Shown in pieces: positions 22,691 to 28,207 of a stretch of 28,207 nt of DNA (positions are counted from its first letter, which is position 1; every line of letters begins with the position of its first letter). The translations under genes were made by a program, and so were the position numbers. The DNA comes from an uncultured Clostridium sp. (GTDB taxonomy: Bacteria > Bacillota > Clostridia > TANB77 > CAG-508): the NCBI GenBank assembly GCA_900554365.1, contig USGY01000020.1, positions 1-28,207 on the forward strand. Reading direction: 5' to 3'. The notes beneath the pieces were generated by a model. It saw only the letters and a list, made by a program, of their open reading frames with translations. It made no database searches and had not been told where the DNA came from.

Positions 22691-23492
22691 ATATATATTT
22701 TTCAATTAAAATTACAGTTCTTCCGCTTCTTGTAGTTCCTTTAAATTCTTTTATTATAAATCTACCTTTTCCTCTTATTGTAACAATATCACCTAATTTT
22801 AATTGTTTTGATGGTTTAGTTTCATTTTGTCCATTTATAAAGACTCTTTCTTGTGCAATTATTTGAACTGCTTTACTTCTTGAAGTTTTAGCTAAGTCAG
22901 ATACTATATTATCCATTCTTAATGATGGAACTATAATTTCTATATTTTCTATTTTTATTTCTTTTTTCTTTAAATCCTTTAGCTCTAATATTTCTATTTT
23001 GCTGTTTTCAAATCTTGTAAGTGATTGTAACTCTTTTGCTAATATTTCTGCAAATTCATTTACTACAATTATGTCTGCACCTTCATTTGCAACTAGAATA
23101 TCACCTACTTTTTCTCTTTTTAAACCAAGCTTAACTATACCACCTAAATAATTTCTGTGAGAATATTTTCCATATTCATCTTCTGGTAAATTAACTCTTA
23201 CAACTTTTAATAATTTAGAATAATTTTTAGCTATCATTGCTTCAGTATATTTTTCTGAATATGAAATAAGAATTTTTCTTTCGCTGTCTTCATATCCTCC
23301 AAATAATTTGTAATTATTAATTTGATTTTTTCTTAAAAAGCTTTCTGCTAGAGATATTTGATACATATCTAAAAAGTCTGTAGATTCTATTTTTCCTTTT
23401 GATTCAGCCAATTCTATTTTATCGAGAATTTGAGCTAAGCACATTTTATCATCTTGTTTTTTGTAATCTTTTAATAATTGTTGTTTATCCAT
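22689..23492 (-). CDS. ylmH: YlmH-type S4-domain RNA-binding protein
   Basis: The 267-residue protein has the YlmH layout: an N-terminal helical part (residues 1-75), a middle RNA-binding-like domain (VVRVNLPEDEYGKYSHRNYLGGIVKLGLKR is in it) and a C-terminal S4 domain from about 185 (SLRMDNIVSDLAKTSRSKAVQII, VFINGQ, LKLGDIVTIRGKGRF). YlmH of Bacillus subtilis, best known from the division gene cluster, was later linked to ribosome-associated quality control as an RqcP-like factor. Here it is the last gene of the femX-DUF1189-ftsH run, 20 bases after ftsH, not near sepF or divIVA. Confidence 0.88.
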   Translation of the reverse strand: MDKQQLLKDYKKQDDKMCLAQILDKIELAESKGKIESTDFLDMYQISLAESFLRKNQINNYKLFGGYEDSERKILISYSEKYTEAMIAKNYSKLLKVVRVNLPEDEYGKYSHRNYLGGIVKLGLKREKVGDILVANEGADIIVVNEFAEILAKELQSLTRFENSKIEILELKDLKKKEIKIENIEIIVPSLRMDNIVSDLAKTSRSKAVQIIAQERVFINGQNETKPSKQLKLGDIVTIRGKGRFIIKEFKGTTRSGRTVILIEKYI

Positions 23493-23512
23493 TTTTTCCT
23501 CTTTTTATATCA

Positions 23513-25330
23513 CTATTCTTCAAAAAATCTTTTAAAATCTTCTTCATTTATTTTTTCTTTAGCTAATAAAGTTTGAGCAATTAAATCTAATTTATCTCTA
23601 TGCTCTTGTAATAATCTTATTGCATCATTATAGGCTGTATTAATTAATGATTTAACTTCAGCTCCTATTTTATCTCCAATATTTTCTCCAAACATTTGCA
23701 TTTCATATGGCTCTTTTCCTTGGAAATCAATTGGTCCTAAATTATCACTCATTCCATATTTAGTTACCATATCTCTTGCTATATTTGTTGCAACTTCTAT
23801 ATCATTACTAGCTCCTGTTGATATATCATCTAATACAAGCTTTTCAGCTGCTCTACCACCAAGTAATGCAATTAATTTTTCTTGCATTTCTGTTTTTGAT
23901 ATATAATATTTATCTTCATCATTTTTATACATTGTATATCCACCAGCAACTCCTCTTGGAATTATTGATACTTCTTTTACATTTGCTTGTGTTGGTAAAT
24001 AGTAGCTTACAACGGCATGTCCTGCTTCATGATATGCTGTAAGTTTTTTATCTTTTTGTGAATATGTTCTTTCTCTTTTTTCTAATCCTACTGTTACTTT
24101 TTTAACTGCTTCTTCTATATCTGAATTTTCTATATCTTCGTGTCTATTTTTAGTTGCAATTATTGCAGCTTCATTTAAAATATTTTCAAGTTCAGCTCCT
24201 GTAAATCCAGCTGTATCTTCTGCAATACTTTCTAAATTAACATTGTCAGATAACTTTTTATTTTTACTATGAATTTTTAATATTTCTAGTCTTCCTTTTA
24301 AATCAGGTACTGGAATTGTTATTCTTCTGTCAAATCTACCAGGTCTTAACAATGCTTTATCTAGCATTTCTGGTCTATTTGTTGCTGCTAGTACAATTAT
24401 TGTTTCTTCTGAACTAAATCCGTCCATTTCAACTAATAATTGATTTAATGTTTGATTATTTTCAGATTCAGCTCCGCTATTTGATGTTCTTCTTGATCCT
24501 ATTGCATCAATTTCATCTATAAAAACTATACATGGTGCTAATTTTCTAGCTTTTTCAAATAATTTTCTAACTCTTGAAGCTCCTAAACCTGCAAACATTT
24601 CTATGAATTCTGATCCACTCATTGATATAAATGGCACATCTGCTTCACCAGCAATTGCTTTGGCTATTAATGTTTTTCCTGTTCCTGGTTTTCCATATAA
24701 TAAAACTCCCTTAGGAACTCTAGCTCCCATTTTTGTGAATTTCTCTGGTCTTTTTAAGAAATCTACAATTTCCATCATTTCGCTTTTTTCTTCATCAAGT
24801 CCAGCTACATCATCAAATTTAACTTTTGTTTTTCTTTCTGTATCATCATATACTTTGCCTTTTTCTCCTAATCCTTGCATTTTAAATAACATTATAAATA
24901 GTGCAAGCATTATTATTGTTGGTAATAATGAAATTATATATCCTGGTAATTGTGCTAAAAAGCTTTTTGATTTTTGAACCACTTCTATTTCATTGCCTTC
25001 TGCTACTTTTGATTGAACTAAATTCATAAAACTTTCAATATTAGGCACAATTGTTGTCTTTTCTTCATCTTCATTTTTTACCTTTACTTTAACAGTTGTA
25101 CTTCCTGTTTTCATTTCTACTTTTTCTATGTTTCCATATGACATTTCTTTAATTAAATCTGTGTATGCTAATGTTTTTTCATCTTCTTTAGCTTTATTAT
25201 TAGTCATAAAATATGCTGAAATTCCAATAAGTGCAACTAATATTAGTATTAATATTGTGATTAATATATTTTGCTTTACTTTTGATTTTTCATCATTTTT
25301 AGCTTTTTCATTTTTATTTTCTTTGCTCAT
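23513..25330 (-). CDS. ftsH: ATP-dependent zinc metalloprotease FtsH
   Basis: The 605-residue membrane-bound AAA protease degrades membrane and regulatory proteins. Two membrane helices (about 21-42 and 129-150) flank a short extracytoplasmic domain. Walker A is GKPGTGKT (213-220, where GPPGTGKT is usual), Walker B FIDEIDAIG (270-278), and FAGLGASRVR holds the pore aromatic. The second region of homology is AATNRPEMLDKALLRPGRFDR; the zinc site is HEAGH (434-438). All catalytic residues are intact. It lacks a long C-terminal tail. It is co-transcribed with the DUF1189 membrane protein 17 bases upstream. Confidence 0.98.
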   Translation of the reverse strand: MSKENKNEKAKNDEKSKVKQNILITILILILVALIGISAYFMTNNKAKEDEKTLAYTDLIKEMSYGNIEKVEMKTGSTTVKVKVKNEDEEKTTIVPNIESFMNLVQSKVAEGNEIEVVQKSKSFLAQLPGYIISLLPTIIMLALFIMLFKMQGLGEKGKVYDDTERKTKVKFDDVAGLDEEKSEMMEIVDFLKRPEKFTKMGARVPKGVLLYGKPGTGKTLIAKAIAGEADVPFISMSGSEFIEMFAGLGASRVRKLFEKARKLAPCIVFIDEIDAIGSRRTSNSGAESENNQTLNQLLVEMDGFSSEETIIVLAATNRPEMLDKALLRPGRFDRRITIPVPDLKGRLEILKIHSKNKKLSDNVNLESIAEDTAGFTGAELENILNEAAIIATKNRHEDIENSDIEEAVKKVTVGLEKRERTYSQKDKKLTAYHEAGHAVVSYYLPTQANVKEVSIIPRGVAGGYTMYKNDEDKYYISKTEMQEKLIALLGGRAAEKLVLDDISTGASNDIEVATNIARDMVTKYGMSDNLGPIDFQGKEPYEMQMFGENIGDKIGAEVKSLINTAYNDAIRLLQEHRDKLDLIAQTLLAKEKINEEDFKRFFEE

Positions 25331-25347
25331 TTTCTTAACCTTTCCTT

Positions 25348-26481
25348 TTATGCATTTGAACCTTGTGGCTCTTCCCCAACATTATTATCTTTTTTATTTT
25401 CTTTTGATTTGCCTTTTTCTTCTGTTTCTTTTTCATCCTCTTTTTTGTCATTTTCTTCTTGCTTTTTTTCTTCTGGCTTATCTTTAGTTTCTTCTTGTTT
25501 GTCTTTTTCTTCTAATTGTTTTCTAATAATATCTTGAGCTTCAGCAATTTTCATTAATTCCATTTGCTTTTTCATAAATTCTGTTTTTAATATCAATATT
25601 GCTGCTACTAGGTATATTGTCGCTACTGCTATATACATAACTTGGAAATATTCCATATTGAATGTTGTGAATATATTTATTGCAACATATAAAATGTTTA
25701 ATATAACTGATAATGTTAATGCATATACTGCCATATTAAATACAGCTACATATCTCATTTTTATTTTTGCAATCCAAGTTGTTATATAACCAACAAAGCT
25801 TAGTAATACTGCATTTGAAAGTGTTGTTATAAAATACATAACAAAAACATATATAAGTACTGTTATAAATACACTTACATATAATGTTATTATTTTACTG
25901 CTATTAGCATAATTTATTACATCTTGCTTTGTGAACTCTGTTAATTTAAAAGAACTTAATGTATCTTTATATGAATAACTTATGCTTCCAGATACCATTG
26001 AATTTTTTATTATTATTTGGTCTTTTAAAATTACAGCTCCTTCTCCTGTTTTAGTTATTTCATTTAAGTATTGATTTATCTTGTCTTGACTATCTACTTT
26101 AGTATCAATTATAACTCTTCCCATTATTGAATTATCTTCTGATATTTCTATTGGTCCATCACTTTCTACATTTAATGTACCATCTTTATATGAAAATTCT
26201 GGGAAAGAATTTTGTAAATATTGTGTTCCTTCTTTTACAATATTATTGACTTGATATATTATTCCTAAACAAAATACAATAGAAATTATAAGCACAATTT
26301 GGCTTAAATATGATATTGCTTTTCCAAATCCTTGTGCTGACATGTCTGGATATTTTTCAATTTTAGTTATTGAATACCATACTTTTTTAAAAAATCCAAC
26401 TTTAGAAAGATTTTCAATTTCGTCTTTTTCTATTTTATCATTTTTATTACTTTGATTTTCTGGTTTTTTCTCACTTTCCAT
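25348..26481 (-). CDS. DUF1189-like multi-pass membrane protein with charged tail
   Basis: This is a 377-residue protein. After an acidic, Lys/Glu/Asn-rich N-terminus comes FFKKVWYSITKIEKYP, the opening motif of the DUF1189 family, then a membrane helix (ISYLSQIVLIISIVFCLGII). An extracytoplasmic domain of about 125 residues is followed by four or five helices (IITLYVSVFITVLIYVFVMY, AVLLSFVGYITTWI, MAVYALTLSVILNILYVAI, VMYIAVATIYLVAAILIL). The last 70 residues are a Lys/Glu-rich, low-complexity coiled tail. Function is unknown; in other Firmicutes DUF1189 genes are scattered. Its place between femX and ftsH suggests envelope maintenance. Confidence 0.75.
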   Translation of the reverse strand: MESEKKPENQSNKNDKIEKDEIENLSKVGFFKKVWYSITKIEKYPDMSAQGFGKAISYLSQIVLIISIVFCLGIIYQVNNIVKEGTQYLQNSFPEFSYKDGTLNVESDGPIEISEDNSIMGRVIIDTKVDSQDKINQYLNEITKTGEGAVILKDQIIIKNSMVSGSISYSYKDTLSSFKLTEFTKQDVINYANSSKIITLYVSVFITVLIYVFVMYFITTLSNAVLLSFVGYITTWIAKIKMRYVAVFNMAVYALTLSVILNILYVAINIFTTFNMEYFQVMYIAVATIYLVAAILILKTEFMKKQMELMKIAEAQDIIRKQLEEKDKQEETKDKPEEKKQEENDKKEDEKETEEKGKSKENKKDNNVGEEPQGSNA

Positions 26482-26507
26482 TTATTATTACTCCCTTCTT
26501 ACTTTAA

Positions 26508-27572
26508 TTATTTGTTAAGTATTTTTCTTTTTAATTGTCTTAATGTTCTAAATGTCTTTTCTGCAAAACGATATAGTTTATAAGTAATTGGTTTAAATGG
26601 AATATATATTTCACCTATAAATTCTGTAAATGTTGCACCAAATCCTTGTTTAAATCTGTACAAACCATATTGAGGGTGATTTTCATCTACAACTCCTGAA
26701 ACTCCTCTAAAATCGTATATATCATCATGTCTAGCGATTGCCATTTTTATCATTTCCCATTGTAATAAATAATTTGGCATTAAATTTCTATGTTCATTAC
26801 TACTTGCTCCATATAAATACCAAGTTTTGTTTCCATAAAAAATTGGAATAACTCCTGAAATTGGCTTTCCATCATGATATGCCATAAGTACTTTCATGTG
26901 TTCTGGTGCCATACAATCATACATTTTTTCAAAATACTCTAATGGTCTTATTATAAATCCATCTCTTTTTCCTGTTTCTACCATGATTCTATGAAAGTCT
27001 TTTAAATCATCTTTTGTTCCTTCTTTTACTGTTACTCCTTTTCTTCCTGCTAAACGGATATTATATCTCCATTTTTGTTTAAATCCAGCCATTATTTCTT
27101 CTTCTGTTTTTCCTATTATGTCTAGACGAAATACATATCTTGGTTGTATTTCATCTTTAAAGTCTTTGGCATCATCTTTAATTTTATATCCTAAATTTGT
27201 GATTATTTTTCTAAATTCTTGATCTGAACTTAATATGTCAGGTTCATTTCTTAATACAAAAGCATTATATTTTTTTGCTAATTCTTTTGCACCTTCTGTT
27301 ATTTGTTTCATAAATGATATATCATGTATATCTCCTACTGGTCCTCTTGATGCATACATCATGTTTCCAAATATAGGCATTTTACGTATTAACACGCATA
27401 GTGAACCAATTATATTTCCATTGTCATCTTCAGCTAAAATTACTTCTGGTTTCCAATTTGGCTTTTTTAATTCTATCCATTCTAATGATTGTTGAAAATT
27501 ACATCTTTCATCATTTTCTAAAAATTCTTTATATTTTTTCTTTGATTCTTCATTATCTTCTAGAAACCTCAT
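26508..27572 (-). CDS. FemABX-family peptidyltransferase (peptidoglycan bridge aminoacyltransferase)
   Basis: The start is placed at ATG 27572 (354 residues); AGGAGG lies 13 bases upstream, and a TTG at 27584 is too close to it. The protein has the two-GNAT-domain Fem pattern: FQQSLEWIELKKPNW near the N-terminus, GSLCVLIRKMPIFGNMMYASRGP, the central KQKWRYNIRLAGRKGVTV block, and WYLYGASSNEHRNLMPNYLLQW and DIYDFRGVSGVVDE in the second domain. Such enzymes transfer amino acids from aminoacyl-tRNA to the lipid II peptide stem to build cross-bridges. Which amino acid is used cannot be told. It heads a four-gene operon with DUF1189, ftsH and ylmH. Confidence 0.9.
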   Translation of the reverse strand: MRFLEDNEESKKKYKEFLENDERCNFQQSLEWIELKKPNWKPEVILAEDDNGNIIGSLCVLIRKMPIFGNMMYASRGPVGDIHDISFMKQITEGAKELAKKYNAFVLRNEPDILSSDQEFRKIITNLGYKIKDDAKDFKDEIQPRYVFRLDIIGKTEEEIMAGFKQKWRYNIRLAGRKGVTVKEGTKDDLKDFHRIMVETGKRDGFIIRPLEYFEKMYDCMAPEHMKVLMAYHDGKPISGVIPIFYGNKTWYLYGASSNEHRNLMPNYLLQWEMIKMAIARHDDIYDFRGVSGVVDENHPQYGLYRFKQGFGATFTEFIGEIYIPFKPITYKLYRFAEKTFRTLRQLKRKILNK

Positions 27573-27614
27573 TTTTTTATTCAATCCTCCTAATATTATT
27601 TACAATATATTCGT

Positions 27615-27643
27615 ATTTTACACTAATTCGCAAAAATTTACAA
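27615..27643 (-). promoter_or_regulatory. Promoter of the femX-DUF1189-ftsH-ylmH operon
   Basis: On the minus strand TTGTAA (27643-27638), a 17-base spacer and TAAAAT (27620-27615) lie 43 bases before ATG 27572. There is no terminator in the 17-26-base gaps further down, so it likely drives all four genes. Confidence 0.55.
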
Positions 27644-27670
27644 GCTTCTTACTTGTTTTAAAAAATTTTT

Positions 27671-27714
27671 TAATAAAAAAGCTCTGAAGAATAAAAAATT
27701 CCCCAGAGCTTTTT
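27671..27714 (-). terminator. Terminator after the 58-aa gene
   Basis: AAAAAGCTCTG (27676-27686) pairs with CAGAGCTTTTT (27704-27714). On the minus strand the hairpin ends in TTTTTTATTA. It separates the small gene from the femX promoter. Confidence 0.85.
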
Positions 27715-27741
27715 CAATTATAAGGCTACAAATTAAGAAAA

Positions 27742-27918
27742 TCAGCTTCTACACATCACGTTTACAAACGGATATGGCTGTCCAACAAAATATGTCTGGA
27801 TATCATTATTTACTTGTGAGTATCCAAAGCTAGGCAATAAATTCCCCTTTTGCTTTGAAATGCTAGCACAAGCATTAGGCCTCTTTTCTCTTTGCTTCCT
27901 ATTAATTAATTGATGCAT
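27742..27918 (-). CDS. Small orphan protein (58 aa)
   Basis: The start is taken at ATG 27918; GGGAGG lies only four to five bases before it, a short spacing. The product is basic at the start (MHQLINRKQREKRPNA) and aromatic at the end (DIQTYFVGQPYPFVNVMCRS), with no membrane segment and two Cys. It closes with TGA, the only verified gene here to do so. A separate promoter about 75 bases upstream and a strong terminator downstream argue that it is a real gene. I do not recognise the family; a small spore or cytosolic protein cannot be separated on sequence alone. Confidence 0.6.
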   Translation of the reverse strand: MHQLINRKQREKRPNACASISKQKGNLLPSFGYSQVNNDIQTYFVGQPYPFVNVMCRS

Positions 27919-27989
27919 TTTTCCTCCCAATTTTGGTGTTTGGAATTACATTACTGTGAGTTCGAGCTTTTAGCTCAATCCCACTTTTT

Positions 27990-28018
27990 ATTTTAGCACT
28001 TTTATTGAATTTTTGCAA
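27990..28018 (-). promoter_or_regulatory. Promoter of the 58-aa gene
   Basis: On the minus strand TTGCAA (28018-28013), a 17-base spacer and TAAAAT (27995-27990). The leader then carries a small hairpin GAGCT-AAA-AGCTC (27963-27976). Confidence 0.6.
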
Positions 28019-28090
28019 TGTTTTTTGGATTATATGTTTACATTTTTTATTACCAATAATATGCAATTAATTATAGAATATTTAATTTAT

Positions 28091-28126
28091 AAAATAAAAG
28101 CTTACAAATTCTAACTTGTAAGCTTT
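28091..28126 (-). terminator. Terminator after tRNA-Gly
   Basis: Arms AAAGCTTACAA (28098-28108) and TTGTAAGCTTT (28116-28126) pair perfectly. On the minus strand this is followed by TATTTTAT. Confidence 0.75.
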
Positions 28127-28131
28127 CTAGT

Positions 28132-28205
<74 letters not shown>

Positions 28206-28207
28206 AT

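Overview
The window is AT-rich DNA from a Gram-positive, Clostridia-like member of the Firmicutes. The evidence is strong AGGAGG-type ribosome binding sites, good sigma-A promoters, a PASTA-domain kinase, a Zn-binding L28, FtsH/ClpXP/trigger factor of Firmicutes type, and a 24-residue SpoVM gene, which points to an endospore-forming lineage. An uncultured gut relative is a reasonable guess, but that is inference. The stretch from about 10.3 to 20.1 kb keeps the order known from Bacillus subtilis (prpC-prkC-rsgA-rpe ... spoVM, with rpmB opposed). Extra genes sit inside it: an AbiE-type toxin-antitoxin pair and an alpha/beta hydrolase between prkC and rsgA, and nth plus a polymer-forming membrane protein between rpe and spoVM.

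Layout. 1-3314 (minus): three tandem pilin-like genes with a shared N-terminal leader/helix that lacks the usual Glu5, and with large lectin-like or sulfatase-modifying-factor-like heads. The middle copy has two in-frame TGA codons. 3315-3599: a leader region with a (TG)13 microsatellite inside a short ORF, followed by a terminator-like hairpin. 3600-4978: thyA-dfrA thymidylate operon. 5049-6617: a radical SAM protein of the PflX type and a frameshifted membrane-anchored protein. 6759-10122: clpX, clpP and tig, protein quality control. 10289-12831: rpmB, spoVM, a small membrane protein, nth and a polymer-forming membrane protein. 12863-14400: rpe and rsgA. 14511-17164: hydrolase and the AbiE pair. 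17349-20129: prkC and a frameshifted prpC. 20290-27572: mutS2, converging on a femX-DUF1189-ftsH-ylmH operon. 27742-28205: a 58-residue orphan gene and tRNA-Gly(TCC).

The housekeeping part combines proteolysis and folding (Tig, ClpXP, FtsH), ribosome assembly and rescue (L28, RsgA, MutS2, YlmH), cell-wall sensing and synthesis (PrkC, PrpC, FemX) and folate/thymidylate metabolism. The least ordinary parts are the pilin-like cluster with its interrupted copy and repeat-bearing leader, the self-contained AbiE module with a palindromic promoter, and the broken phosphatase reading frame beside an intact kinase. No mobile-element integrase, transposase, reverse transcriptase or CRISPR array is visible.
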